Origin: an uncultured Draconibacterium sp.
Lineage (GTDB): Bacteria > Bacteroidota > Bacteroidia > Bacteroidales > Prolixibacteraceae
DNA: 64,000 bases
Direction of reading: 5' to 3'
NCBI RefSeq assembly: GCF_963676815.1
Contig: NZ_OY781365.1
Coordinates: forward strand, 2,080,501 to 2,144,500
Below the pieces are notes generated by a model. The model saw nothing but the letters and a program-made list of their open reading frames with translations, was not told where the DNA came from and ran no database searches. This document shows positions 26,500-35,884 of this stretch, piece after piece. The translations under genes were made by a program, and so were the position numbers. Position 1 is the first letter of the stretch; each line of letters opens with the position of its first letter.

Positions 26500-27996
26500 T
26501 TAAAATAGTTTATTCCACATTTTTGTAGCCCAGGGAGTTGTTGTCTCCGTTTTAATTGTTTCCTGGTTTAGTTTTTTCAAGTCATTCAAATACGATTGCA
26601 ACGCAATCATCGCCGCCGCTTCTTCCTCAAAATCTTCCCGGTGAATATGTGTTTGCATTTCCTCTAAAAAGGAAGTGGTAAAATTACCTTCAACAAAATC
26701 TTTATCACGGAGAATTGCTTTAAAAAACGGGATGGTGGTTTTTATTCCGTCAATTCGCGAATGTTCCATAATCTGAATCGACTTTTCGATTACGGATTTC
26801 CTATTGCGGCCTGAAACAATTAATTTGGCGACCAGCGAATCGAAAGCATTGGGAACGACCGATCCCGGAACAAAACCCGAATCAATTCTCAAACCCGGAT
26901 ATGAAGGGAAATTCATTTCGTCGATAATTCCGAAATTTGGGGTGAATCCTGCCTGAACATCTTCGGCGTTGACCCGGAATTCAATGGCCGCACCGTTACA
27001 ATGAATATCTTTCTGAGCAAAGGGTAATTTTTCTCCAATCGCGGTTCGTATTTGCCATTCAACCAAATCGAGGCCGGTGATGGCTTCTGTAACCGGATGT
27101 TCAACCTGGATACGCGTATTCATTTCCATAAAGTAGTATGAACCGTTTTCGTCCAGTAAAAACTCAACAGTACCAAGTGTAGAGTAGTTGGTTAGCCGTG
27201 TTAAATTAAGCGCATCGTTGGTTATTTTTTCTCGCAAATTGTCGTCGAGCGCCACCGAAGGTGCTTCTTCCAAAAGTTTTTGGTGATTGCGTTGAATGGA
27301 ACATTCGCGCTCGAAAAGGTGGATGGCGTTTCCAAATTTATCGGCCAGTACCTGTACTTCGATATGACGCGGATTTTCGATGAATTTTTCAATAATCATG
27401 GCTGCGTTTCCAAACGCACTTTTCGCTTCGTTTACGGCCATTTTATAGGCCATTGCCAGCTCTTGTTGGTTTTTAACCACGCGCATTCCTTTTCCGCCGC
27501 CACCGGCCAGTGCTTTCAAAATAACCGGGTATCCTATTTTTTCAATCTCGTTGGTACATTCTTCGAGCGACGAAACCGGTTTTTTTGTACCGGTAACAAT
27601 GGGAACACCGGCGCGTTTTGCCAGAATACGAGCCTGGTTTTTATCTCCCATTTCAGCAATGTTTTTCGCTACCGGACCAATGAATGTTATCCCCGACTTT
27701 TCGCAAAGTTCAGCCAGCAAAGGGCTTTCAGAAAGAAAACCATAACCGGGATGAATGGCATCAATTTTTAAATCGACAGCATATTTTACAATGGCTTCGG
27801 CATTTAAAAAAATGGACGAAGAAGCTGAACTTTCGGGTAGTGTAATTATTTCGTCGGTCCAGTTCAGGTAAATTGCATTTGCCTCTTGCCGGGTTTGAAA
27901 ACAGTAGGTTTTTATCCCCATTTTTTGCGCAGTTTTGATAATGCGAATGGCAATTTCGCCCCGATTGGCAATTAATATGGATTTAATTTTTTTCAT
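26500..27996 (-). CDS. Biotin carboxylase subunit of acyl-CoA carboxylase
   Basis: The 498-residue ATP-grasp enzyme carboxylates biotin using ATP and bicarbonate. It has the N-terminal domain start IKSILIANRGEIAIRII, the glycine-rich loop GGGGKGMRVV (about 165), HIEVQVLADKFGNAIHL and the active-site segment EMNTRIQVEHPVTE (about 290). There is no fused biotin domain; the separate carrier follows. The family includes AccC and the alpha subunits of propionyl-CoA carboxylase. It is the middle gene of a CT-BC-BCCP operon. Confidence 0.93.
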   Translation of the reverse strand: MKKIKSILIANRGEIAIRIIKTAQKMGIKTYCFQTRQEANAIYLNWTDEIITLPESSASSSIFLNAEAIVKYAVDLKIDAIHPGYGFLSESPLLAELCEKSGITFIGPVAKNIAEMGDKNQARILAKRAGVPIVTGTKKPVSSLEECTNEIEKIGYPVILKALAGGGGKGMRVVKNQQELAMAYKMAVNEAKSAFGNAAMIIEKFIENPRHIEVQVLADKFGNAIHLFERECSIQRNHQKLLEEAPSVALDDNLREKITNDALNLTRLTNYSTLGTVEFLLDENGSYYFMEMNTRIQVEHPVTEAITGLDLVEWQIRTAIGEKLPFAQKDIHCNGAAIEFRVNAEDVQAGFTPNFGIIDEMNFPSYPGLRIDSGFVPGSVVPNAFDSLVAKLIVSGRNRKSVIEKSIQIMEHSRIDGIKTTIPFFKAILRDKDFVEGNFTTSFLEEMQTHIHREDFEEEAAAMIALQSYLNDLKKLNQETIKTETTTPWATKMWNKLF

Positions 27997-28011
27997 AGCT
28001 TTTGCTTTAAA

Positions 28012-29556
28012 TTAAAGAGGAAGGTTACCGTGTTTCCGTGGCATTTTTTCCAGGTTTTTGTTTTTCAGCAGCTCAAAAGCCGAAATGAGTTTTTGGCGCG
28101 TAATTGCGGGGTCGATAACTTCGTCGATAAACCCGTATTCGTCGGCAATGTATGGATTGGCAGTTGTTTCGCGGTATTCCGAAATAAAGTGTTGCTTCAA
28201 TTCCTCTGGGTTTTCAGCACTTGCCAGTTCCTTTCTTTTCAGGATTTTAATGGCTCCTTCAGGCCCCATAACTGCCACTTCTGCCGATGGCCAGGCATAG
28301 TTAAAATCGCCGCCCATGTTTTTGCTGTTCATTACAATGTAGGCGCCGCCATAAGCTTTTCGCGCAATAACGGTAATTTTTGGTACAGAAGCCTCGCCAA
28401 AAGCATAAAGCAATTTGGCACCATGGCGAATTAATCCGGCGTGTTCCTGTTCTGTTCCGGGAAGAAATCCGGGAACATCTTCCAACACCAGCAGAGGAAT
28501 ATTAAATGCATCGCAAAAGCGGACAAAACGTGCGGCTTTAACCGATGAGTTTACATCAAGAACACCGGCCAGAACTTTGGGTTGGTTGGCAACAATGCCA
28601 ATAACCTGTTTGTTTAAACGGGCAAAGCCGGTTATCATGTTCATGGCAAACGGTTCTGCCACTTCGTAAAAACTGTCAACGTCCACAATGTTTTCAATAA
28701 TATCGTGCATGTTGTAAGGAACCACTGTTTCGTTGGGAACAATGGCGCGGAGCTTTTCGGGTTTTGCCGGAGCAATAGTGTTTTCGTTGGTAAATGGAGG
28801 CAGTTCAATATTGTTGGAAGGAAGGTATTGCAAAAGTTTTCGTGCGCCAAGAAGGGTATGTTCTTCGTCGTCAAAAACAAAGTGTGCAACCCCGCTTTTA
28901 CTGGTATGAATGTCGGCACCTCCCAATTGTTCGAAAGTAACGTCTTCATTTAGTACTTCTTTCACAATTTCGGGGCCGGTAACAAACATGCGCGAAACAT
29001 GCCGGGTCATAAAAATAAAATCGGTGAGGGCAGGCGAGTACACTGCTCCACCCGCTGCCGGACCGAGGATTACCGAAATTTGAGGGATAATACCCGAGGA
29101 TTTTATGTTGCGGTGAAATATTCCGGCATAACCGGCTAAACTGGCAATTCCTTCTTGTATGCGTGCGCCACCCGAATCAATTAATCCAATTATTGGGTGA
29201 CCCATTTTTCGGGCCATGTCCTGTACTTTCATGATTTTGGCGGCGTGTGCTGCTCCCAAAGAACCACCCATAAAATTAAAATCCTGGGCGTAAACAAATA
29301 CTTTTCTACCATTAATCTGGCCATAACCAATGATTACTCCATCGCCGTAAGCTGTCGATTTTTCGGCATTTGCAGGTCGTACAAAGGTGTCGAGTTCTTC
29401 GAAGGTTCCTTCATCAAAAAGTATTTCAATTCGTTCTATGGCCGTAAGTTTTCCCTTCTTATGTTGCCGCTCGAAGTATTCTTCTCCATATTGTTCTTCC
29501 AGTTGTTTATTGCGTTCGCTAAAACGAATAAAAGCTTTTCTATAATCTTCCTGCAT
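28012..29556 (-). CDS. Acyl-CoA carboxylase carboxyltransferase subunit (PccB/MmdA-like)
   Basis: The 514-residue protein has the full-length carboxyltransferase fold of propionyl-CoA carboxylase beta and methylmalonyl-CoA decarboxylase alpha. Signatures include RIQEGIASLAGYAGIFHRN, ILGPAAGGAVYSPALTDF, and in the C-terminal half DVPGFLPGTEQEHAGLIRHGAKLLYAF. It transfers carboxyl from biotin to an acyl-CoA, probably propionyl-CoA or acetyl-CoA. Presence of a biotin carboxylase next door argues for carboxylation over decarboxylation. First gene of the three-gene set; it is next to the porin gene. Confidence 0.92.
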   Translation of the reverse strand: MQEDYRKAFIRFSERNKQLEEQYGEEYFERQHKKGKLTAIERIEILFDEGTFEELDTFVRPANAEKSTAYGDGVIIGYGQINGRKVFVYAQDFNFMGGSLGAAHAAKIMKVQDMARKMGHPIIGLIDSGGARIQEGIASLAGYAGIFHRNIKSSGIIPQISVILGPAAGGAVYSPALTDFIFMTRHVSRMFVTGPEIVKEVLNEDVTFEQLGGADIHTSKSGVAHFVFDDEEHTLLGARKLLQYLPSNNIELPPFTNENTIAPAKPEKLRAIVPNETVVPYNMHDIIENIVDVDSFYEVAEPFAMNMITGFARLNKQVIGIVANQPKVLAGVLDVNSSVKAARFVRFCDAFNIPLLVLEDVPGFLPGTEQEHAGLIRHGAKLLYAFGEASVPKITVIARKAYGGAYIVMNSKNMGGDFNYAWPSAEVAVMGPEGAIKILKRKELASAENPEELKQHFISEYRETTANPYIADEYGFIDEVIDPAITRQKLISAFELLKNKNLEKMPRKHGNLPL

Positions 29557-29557
29557 T

Positions 29558-30838
29558 TTAAATTACAATTTGAGTTTGAAAAATAAGTGTGCCACGGTGT
29601 CTTTCGATATCTGTTTCCGCAGTATTTAAAACAGGACGGGAGGAATATTGCAGGCTAAATTTGAGCTTTTGACCTGCCATGTAATAATTAACTCCCATAT
29701 CCTGATTATTTAGCGCAACGGGCAGTCCTTCAAAATCTTTAAAAGCATATGCATAAAAAAGTTGCAAACGTCCGGGTAAGTGTAAAAATTCTTCTTTAAA
29801 CAGATAGCCTAAAGTAGAATACGAAATAAAGCCTGTTCCTACTTTGTATTCCGAATTACCGCCATTTTCCCAAATATTCATTGTCCCGGAACTTCGGAGA
29901 TAATTGTTTCCGAAATCGTAATGGTAGAGCACCGAATAAAATGTAATTGACTGGTTTTGTGTAAAGGGAAGTTCGCAAAAAACATCACCCCCTAATAGCA
30001 TTCTGTTGTCGATTTGTGTGGTTTCTTCTGCGGTGTAGCTCAGTACCGATTCAGGATAATAGTCAAAACCCAATCCCACATTCAGCAGCTTTTTTTTTCC
30101 AAGATAAGTCATGCTTACATAAGGAGTGTTGAAATACTCTTTCTCCCACAAATGCCAGGCTACATACGCTTTACACGACAATTTATCGGATGAAATTTCA
30201 TAAGCCTTAATTTTTTCCGGTTTTTCAGGGACTTTGTCGTAATCAAAAGGTTTTGAGAGTGCTGCACGATAAGAAAAAGCACCGGCATTTCCATTTAAGA
30301 AAATGCCTAATTGGCGGGTTTCCAAATCGCTGTGATTGACAGCCGGAATGTTAAATCCCGGATTATCAAGCGTAAGCGTTTTCTGATAGCTGGTATTGCT
30401 TAAACGCGAAATCCCGTTCCAGCCATTCAAACCAAAACCAAGATACATTGATTTTGGTACCAGTTGAAACATTGCCCAAACATCGTGTAAATAGAGTTGG
30501 GGTTTATCGGAACATTTGTGAATATTGTTGTATCCCAACTGGGTGTAGAGTATTAATTTGTCATTCAGGTTATTTATTATTGAAAAACGTGTTCGCCGTA
30601 ATGCAAAATCAAACTCCGAATTATAAGCACCTGTAAGCGATTCGTCGGGTTGGTTTAACCAGGTTTGTCGGCCCCAAAATTGCGTGGCAAACGAAAATTT
30701 GGTATACGAATTTCCTTCTCCTGATAAATCGAACTTAATTCCTTTTTTCAGGAAATCGAGATGTTTATCGGGCTCTGCAGCCGATAATTGACTAACAACA
30801 AATAAGAATAGAAAACTTATTTTTAAATATTTGTTCAT
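29558..30838 (-). CDS. Outer membrane porin-like beta-barrel protein
   Basis: The 426-residue protein has a signal peptide (about 1-20, ending SAAEP) and a body of alternating aromatic/polar strands such as YTKFSFATQFWGRQTWLNQ, ending in the aromatic-poor strand GTLIFQTQIVI. It looks like a porin (Porin_O/P-like). Substrate unknown. It lies one base from the carboxyltransferase gene and 3 bases from the transporter gene, all in one direction, so outer membrane entry, inner membrane transport and acyl-CoA carboxylation may be one function; this is inference. Confidence 0.7.
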   Translation of the reverse strand: MNKYLKISFLFLFVVSQLSAAEPDKHLDFLKKGIKFDLSGEGNSYTKFSFATQFWGRQTWLNQPDESLTGAYNSEFDFALRRTRFSIINNLNDKLILYTQLGYNNIHKCSDKPQLYLHDVWAMFQLVPKSMYLGFGLNGWNGISRLSNTSYQKTLTLDNPGFNIPAVNHSDLETRQLGIFLNGNAGAFSYRAALSKPFDYDKVPEKPEKIKAYEISSDKLSCKAYVAWHLWEKEYFNTPYVSMTYLGKKKLLNVGLGFDYYPESVLSYTAEETTQIDNRMLLGGDVFCELPFTQNQSITFYSVLYHYDFGNNYLRSSGTMNIWENGGNSEYKVGTGFISYSTLGYLFKEEFLHLPGRLQLFYAYAFKDFEGLPVALNNQDMGVNYYMAGQKLKFSLQYSSRPVLNTAETDIERHRGTLIFQTQIVI

Positions 30839-30841
30839 TTT

Positions 30842-32497
30842 TTATAAAAATAGTAATACGAGTACCTGAGCTAATAGAACCCGCATAAACATTACCAGCG
30901 GATACACGGTTGCATAAGCTGTTGATTGTGCCTGAATGGGCGAAATAGAGTTGGCATATTCCAAAGCCGGGGGGTCGGTCATCGCTCCGGCAAGCAAGCC
31001 GCATATTGACAGATAATTAAATTTTAAAAATCGGGCGGTAAAACCGATAATCAGCAATGGTAGTGCCGTAATGGCTACACCATAAACCATCCACATGTAG
31101 CCGCCGTTTACAATGGTTTCAACAAAATTCTTTCCGGCACCAAGACCAACACAAGCCAGAAACATAATAATCCCCAGTTCGCGAATAAACAGGTTAGCTC
31201 CGGGAGTCATGTAAAAATCGAGTTTACCAATACGCCCTTTATGGCCTAAAAACAGTGCAACAACAAGCGGACCGCCGGCAAGGCCTAGTTTGGCAGGTGC
31301 CGGCAAGCCGGGAATATTGATCGGGATGCTTCCAATTAAAACACCGCCCAATATTCCGAGAAGAATTGGGATAATATTAGGATGCGATAGTTCTTTCATC
31401 GAATTTCCCAATAACTCCACAACCTCTTTTAATGCTTTTCTATCGCCAACAATACGAATGGTATCGCCAAATTCAATGGCATCGTTTTCATGAGCCATTA
31501 TTTCGTTTCCGGCACGGAAAATACGCGTAATATTCACCGGGTAGCGTCGTGAAATACCAATTTGTTTAATGGTTTTACCAGCCAGCTTTTTGTTGGTAAA
31601 TACCACATGGCGCATTCCCATTCGTCCGGTAATTTCGGTTTCACCGGTTTTATTTAGTGCACCTACTTTTAGCTCCAGGGCGTTGTAATGCTTTTTATTT
31701 GAAACACCGTAAATTATATCGCCTTCGCAAATGGTATCTTTTTCTTCAGGAACAAAAAACTCGTTGTTTCGGAGTACTCTCGACAACACAAATTCGCCTT
31801 CAAGCGTTTCGCGTAAAAGTGCGTATGCCTTGTTATATAGGGCTTGGTTGGTAACTTTCAGATTTATTGCCTGTAGTTTTCCGCTTATGCCCGATAGTTT
31901 GCTTGTGTACTCTTTAGCTTCACTTTTTACGTTTACTTTAAAGAAAAAACGGAGCAACAGCATAGTGAGAATGATACCAATAATTCCGAACGGATATGCT
32001 ACTGCATATCCCATTCCGGTTAATTCGGTTAATTCGGGATTGGCAAACTGTTCGGTAATAACCTGTTGGGCAGCACCGAGTCCGGGAGTGTTGGTTACCG
32101 CTCCACTCATAATTCCGGTTATAACAGGAGTTGGAACATTAAATAACAGTTTTATGGTTACGGCAACCAAAAAGCCAAGCACAACTATTCCCATGGCCAT
32201 TAAATTGAGTTTTAAACCGTTGCTTTTTAGCGAAGGAATAAAGCGTGGTCCAACTTCTAACCCGATGGAGTAAACAAATAAAATAAGCCCGAATTCTTTT
32301 ACAAAGTGTAAAACATTATGGTCGGTTTCGGCACCCAGGTGCCCGACCAAAAGTCCGGCAAAAAGTACCCCGGCAATACCTAGTTTAATATTGAAAAAGC
32401 GGATCTTTCCCAGCAAAACCCCGGCAATGCCCGTGAGGCTTAAAAAAATTAGTGTTGAAGCAGTTCCCGTGTGGGAAAATAATTTTAATAATTCCAT
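30842..32497 (-). CDS. AspT/YidE/YbjL-family putative transporter
   Basis: The 551-residue membrane protein has a duplicated antiporter unit: an N-terminal set of helices (about 12-185), two TrkA-C (RCK_C) domains (about 205-360) and a second membrane set (about 375-551). GAVTNTPGLGAAQQ in the first half and GAMTDPPALEYAN in the second are the paired signature loops of this family. Characterised AspT exchanges aspartate for alanine; YidE/YbjL substrates are unknown. It appears to head the porin-carboxylase operon. It lies downstream of the metE terminator. Confidence 0.85.
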   Translation of the reverse strand: MELLKLFSHTGTASTLIFLSLTGIAGVLLGKIRFFNIKLGIAGVLFAGLLVGHLGAETDHNVLHFVKEFGLILFVYSIGLEVGPRFIPSLKSNGLKLNLMAMGIVVLGFLVAVTIKLLFNVPTPVITGIMSGAVTNTPGLGAAQQVITEQFANPELTELTGMGYAVAYPFGIIGIILTMLLLRFFFKVNVKSEAKEYTSKLSGISGKLQAINLKVTNQALYNKAYALLRETLEGEFVLSRVLRNNEFFVPEEKDTICEGDIIYGVSNKKHYNALELKVGALNKTGETEITGRMGMRHVVFTNKKLAGKTIKQIGISRRYPVNITRIFRAGNEIMAHENDAIEFGDTIRIVGDRKALKEVVELLGNSMKELSHPNIIPILLGILGGVLIGSIPINIPGLPAPAKLGLAGGPLVVALFLGHKGRIGKLDFYMTPGANLFIRELGIIMFLACVGLGAGKNFVETIVNGGYMWMVYGVAITALPLLIIGFTARFLKFNYLSICGLLAGAMTDPPALEYANSISPIQAQSTAYATVYPLVMFMRVLLAQVLVLLFL

Positions 32498-32518
32498 ATG
32501 TTAGTGATTTTTGTTTGC

Positions 32519-32552
32519 ATAAAAAGGAGGAAACCACTTGTGATTTCCTCCT
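32519..32552 (-). terminator. Terminator of metE
   Basis: On the minus strand AGGAGGAAATC pairs with GATTTCCTCCT-type bases across a short loop, with a T run after it (A run at 32521-32525 on the plus strand). It separates metE from the transporter gene. Confidence 0.75.
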
Positions 32553-32570
32553 GAGCAACCGACAGCAATT

Positions 32571-34886
32571 CTATTGAGGGCTAATCGCTTCCCTCATACG
32601 AATTGCTGCATGAATCATATTTTTGATTGTTTTTTTTGTTTCCTTCCAGTCTCTGGTCTTTAATCCGCAATCAGGATTTACCCAAATGTTTTTTGCCGGC
32701 AAATATTTCGAGGCAGCAAACAAAAGGTCTGTCATTTCATTTACATCCGGAATTCGTGGAGAATGAATATCGAAAACTCCCGGACCAATTTGATTTGGAT
32801 ACCGAATTTTTGAAAACACGTCCAGCAGCTCCATTTGCGAGCGTGATGTTTCAATGCTGATTACATCGGCATCCATATCAACGATAGACTGAATGATATC
32901 GTTAAACTCGGCATAACACATGTGGGTGTGAATTTGTGTTTCGTCTTTTACGCCCCAGCTACAAAGTTTAAAGCATTTTACGGCCCAGTTTAAATAGTCG
33001 GTTTGGTTTTCTTTTTTTATTGGCAGGCCTTCGCGCAAAGCTGGTTCATCAATTTGAATGATTGGCAATCCTGCTTTTTCGAGGTTAAGTACTTCGTCGC
33101 GAATGACCAGCCCCAGTTGTATGGTGGTGTTTTTTCGTGATTGATCGTTGCGCACAAACGACCACTGAAGAATAGTAACCGGACCGGTGAGCATTCCTTT
33201 CATCGGTTTTGCGGTAAACGATTGTGCCAACTTCGAGATATCGACGGTCATTGGTGTTTTGCGAAAAACATCGCCGAAAATGATGGGTGGTTTTACTCCA
33301 CGCGAACCGTAACTCTGTACCCAGCCGTTTTGAGTCCGGGCGAAACCTTCCAGTTGCTCACCAAAAAATTCAACCATGTCGTTTCGCTCAAATTCGCCAT
33401 GTACAAGCACATCAATCCCAACTTCTTCCTGCCAATTAACGGCATTTTTTATAGCTGCTTCGATAAACTCATTGTATTTCTTTTTCGAAACGTCTCCGTT
33501 TATAAAATTGCGGCGCATTTTCCGAACCTCGGTAGTTTGCGGCAACGAGCCTATCATTGTGGTTGGAAAAGGAGGCAGATTTAGTTTTTTCTGTTGTTTG
33601 CGAATTCTTTCATTAAAGTCTGATTTTCGGTCTATTTCACTCCATTTATTCTGAACTTCAGAAACTTGCTCTCGCACTTTAGAATTGTTTATTGCCGGAT
33701 TCTCAGACCAGTTTTTAAACACCAGGGTGTTGTTTTTTAGCTTCTTTTGAACTTGTTCTGAAGGCTTGTCTGAAGCCAGTTCTTTCAGTAATACAAGCTC
33801 GTTTATTTTCTGAAAAGCAAAAGCCATTTTCTTTTTGACAAAAAGAGGGAGATTGGTTTCGTCGTTTTCGTTTTCAAGATTATACGGAACGTGCAATAAT
33901 GAACACGAAGGAGCCAGAATAATCCGGTCGGTGCCAATTTTTTCAGCAGTTTTTTGTATTATCTCCAGCGACTCTTGCAGGTTGTTGGCCCAAATGTTTC
34001 TGCCATCAACCAATCCAAGCGAAAGGGTTAAAAATTTTGGTATTTTTTCGAGGAACAAATCCAACTGTTTAGGTGCACGTACCAAATCAAGATGCAAAAC
34101 TTCAAGTGGCAAACATTTTACCCATTCAATTTGTTTTTCAATCCCATCAAAATAGCTGGTAAGTATAAATTTTATCGAAGGGAAAGAACCAAAAAGTTCG
34201 GTTAATACAGCACGGAAGAGTTGTTGTTCGGGGTGGCTTAAATCTCCTGACAGGCAAGGCTCATCAATTTGGATGCAATCGATACCGGTATTTTCCATTT
34301 GGCCGATAAGTTCGATATAAACCGGTAAAAGGGCATGTATCAAATCCAAACGATTAAAGTCGGTCGATTTTTCTTTACCAAGTTTCAGAAAAGAAAATGG
34401 CCCAAGCAAAACCGGCTTTGTTTTAATTCCGGCTTTCAGAGCTTCATTAAACTCATCAATTACCTTGTTGCTGTTAAGTTTAAATTGTTGGTTTTTTTCA
34501 AACTCCGGCACCAGGTAGTGGTAATTGGTGTCGAACCACTTTGTCATTTCAAGCGGAGTAACATCAAATCCATCTTTTTGGTATCCACGGCACATAGCAA
34601 AGTACAGATCAATGTTTTTTAGCTTTGAGGACAGTTTGTTAAAACGTGAAGGAATTGCACCAAACATAAAAATATGGTCGGCTACCTGGTCGTAAAACGA
34701 GAAGTCGTTTGATGGGATAATGTCAATTCCTGAATCTTGTTGAAATTTCCAGTTTTTAAGGCGTTCCTGTCGCCCTGTTTCCTGTAATTCTTCCAGTGTT
34801 GAAATACCTTTCCAGAATTTCTCGCAAGCCCGTTTCAGTTCGCGTTGTGCACCTATACGGGGAAAACCTAAATTTTGTGTAAGCAT
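32571..34886 (-). CDS. metE: Cobalamin-independent methionine synthase
   Basis: The 771-residue protein is full-length MetE, which transfers the methyl of 5-methyltetrahydropteroyl-triglutamate to homocysteine without B12. It starts with TQNLGFPRIGAQRELK, carries the second-barrel motif FPTTMIGSLPQT (about 440), and has the zinc ligands in HTHMCY (about 647-651) and NPDCGLKTR (C near 737). A cobalamin riboswitch lies 134 bases upstream on the same strand, so expression should fall when B12 is present and MetH can work. Confidence 0.97.
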   Translation of the reverse strand: MLTQNLGFPRIGAQRELKRACEKFWKGISTLEELQETGRQERLKNWKFQQDSGIDIIPSNDFSFYDQVADHIFMFGAIPSRFNKLSSKLKNIDLYFAMCRGYQKDGFDVTPLEMTKWFDTNYHYLVPEFEKNQQFKLNSNKVIDEFNEALKAGIKTKPVLLGPFSFLKLGKEKSTDFNRLDLIHALLPVYIELIGQMENTGIDCIQIDEPCLSGDLSHPEQQLFRAVLTELFGSFPSIKFILTSYFDGIEKQIEWVKCLPLEVLHLDLVRAPKQLDLFLEKIPKFLTLSLGLVDGRNIWANNLQESLEIIQKTAEKIGTDRIILAPSCSLLHVPYNLENENDETNLPLFVKKKMAFAFQKINELVLLKELASDKPSEQVQKKLKNNTLVFKNWSENPAINNSKVREQVSEVQNKWSEIDRKSDFNERIRKQQKKLNLPPFPTTMIGSLPQTTEVRKMRRNFINGDVSKKKYNEFIEAAIKNAVNWQEEVGIDVLVHGEFERNDMVEFFGEQLEGFARTQNGWVQSYGSRGVKPPIIFGDVFRKTPMTVDISKLAQSFTAKPMKGMLTGPVTILQWSFVRNDQSRKNTTIQLGLVIRDEVLNLEKAGLPIIQIDEPALREGLPIKKENQTDYLNWAVKCFKLCSWGVKDETQIHTHMCYAEFNDIIQSIVDMDADVISIETSRSQMELLDVFSKIRYPNQIGPGVFDIHSPRIPDVNEMTDLLFAASKYLPAKNIWVNPDCGLKTRDWKETKKTIKNMIHAAIRMREAISPQ

Positions 34887-35019
34887 ACAGCATTTTTAAA
34901 TTTATAATTAAACCTGAATACTTACGCGATTAGTAAAATAGTATGGGGACGAAAATGAAGGGGTTTCGATTCGTTCCTCGACTATGCCTTATACCGCGAA
35001 AGCAATTGCCGTTCATAAA

Positions 35020-35190
35020 AAAAGACAGGTCTCCTGGCTTGTCCGTTTTACAACGCCTTCCCGCTCCGAAGATTCGGCACAGTGGCATTAAGTTGCAAAA
35101 ACTGAAATGGACTTTACAGTTGCGCGACAGCTCACGATTTTCACGTGATTCCCTATTAAACCCGTTTTACCGGGTATCTTATTTCAATAA
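35020..35190 (-). ncRNA. Cobalamin riboswitch of metE
   Basis: Read on the minus strand, the element has the B12 box GCCACTG (around 35082-35088), followed by GGGAAGGC and the 3' end AAGCCAGGAGACCTG (35026-35040). The 5' half has AGGGAATCACGTGAAAATCGT and GCAACTGTAA. These are the conserved blocks of the cobalamin (AdoCbl) aptamer. A T run directly follows the 3' helix, which suggests a transcription-termination platform. It controls metE. Confidence 0.93.
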
Positions 35191-35209
35191 TAATTGATGA
35201 ACGTGTGGA

Positions 35210-35217
35210 CAAATGTA
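35210..35217 (-). promoter_or_regulatory. -7 promoter element upstream of the metE riboswitch
   Basis: CAAATGTA on the plus strand reads TACATTTG on the minus strand, matching TAnnTTTG about 20 bases before the riboswitch. Confidence 0.45.
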
Positions 35218-35304
35218 ATGTGAAAAGTTAGAAATGGTACTTCCAAATTGAAAATAATTTGTGATTCATTCGCTTTTAATGTTTACTTAATTTTTTATTT
35301 CGGA

Positions 35305-35874
35305 CTATGCAACCTCTCTTTCCAATGCTAAAAAATGTATTGAATTATTACTGCCTGTAAGCGGAAAGATTTGAATTTCGCAATTATACATTTCACCGTT
35401 TTTTCGGTAATTAACTACCACTTCTTTGAAAGGTTTGTTTCGTTCAATTTTTTCGCTTATTCTGAGTTTTACTGCTTCCGAAGTATTTTCGCCTTGCAAA
35501 AATACGGGACTCCGGTTTATGGCATATGATTTCGGATATCCCGTCATCTCTGAAAAACCATCGTTAACCCATAAAATTCTTTTGGTTTCGTTGGTTAATA
35601 TTAATGCTTTGTATGGATAAGTTTTTAATACCTTTTTTAGATCTGTTTTCCAGTTAAACTTACCAGAATATTTATGAAGTGTTTTAAGTTCTGTTTCTCT
35701 TTCGGCTTCCTTTAAATTTTGTTGGTATTTGGGATAATAAAATTCCCAGCACATAAGAGGAGGCACAAGCCTTTTTGATGGTTTTATATCTTTTTTTACT
35801 TTTTCTAACTCAGCCTTCGAAAGACTCGACAGGTAGATATCGAGGCACATCATGTCTCCAAGGTTCTTTTTCAT
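35305..35874 (-). CDS. PAS (LOV-like) domain protein in the nrd operon
   Basis: The 189-residue protein has an N-terminal helical region (1-75) and a C-terminal PAS domain (about 85-187). The PAS part is LOV-like (WVNDGFSEMTGYPKSYAINRSPVFLQGENT), but where LOV photoreceptors have the reactive cysteine of NCRFLQ it has no Cys, so a LOV photocycle is not expected. There is no output domain. It is the last gene of nrdD-nrdG-cobO, 10 bases after cobO. It could sense redox or a ligand; unknown. Confidence 0.78.
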   Translation of the reverse strand: MKKNLGDMMCLDIYLSSLSKAELEKVKKDIKPSKRLVPPLMCWEFYYPKYQQNLKEAERETELKTLHKYSGKFNWKTDLKKVLKTYPYKALILTNETKRILWVNDGFSEMTGYPKSYAINRSPVFLQGENTSEAVKLRISEKIERNKPFKEVVVNYRKNGEMYNCEIQIFPLTGSNNSIHFLALEREVA

Positions 35875-35884
35875 TTCTTAGTTG

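Noticed and set aside
31731..32273. Plus-strand frame of 180 codons opposite the AspT/YidE-type transporter
   Set aside because: Shadow of the transporter gene in another frame; low-complexity Ser/Thr/Pro composition with no recognised domain.
35136..35151. CACGTG palindrome inside the metE leader (TTTTCACGTGATTCC)
   Set aside because: It resembles parS in the core but the flanks do not match, and it belongs to the cobalamin riboswitch fold.
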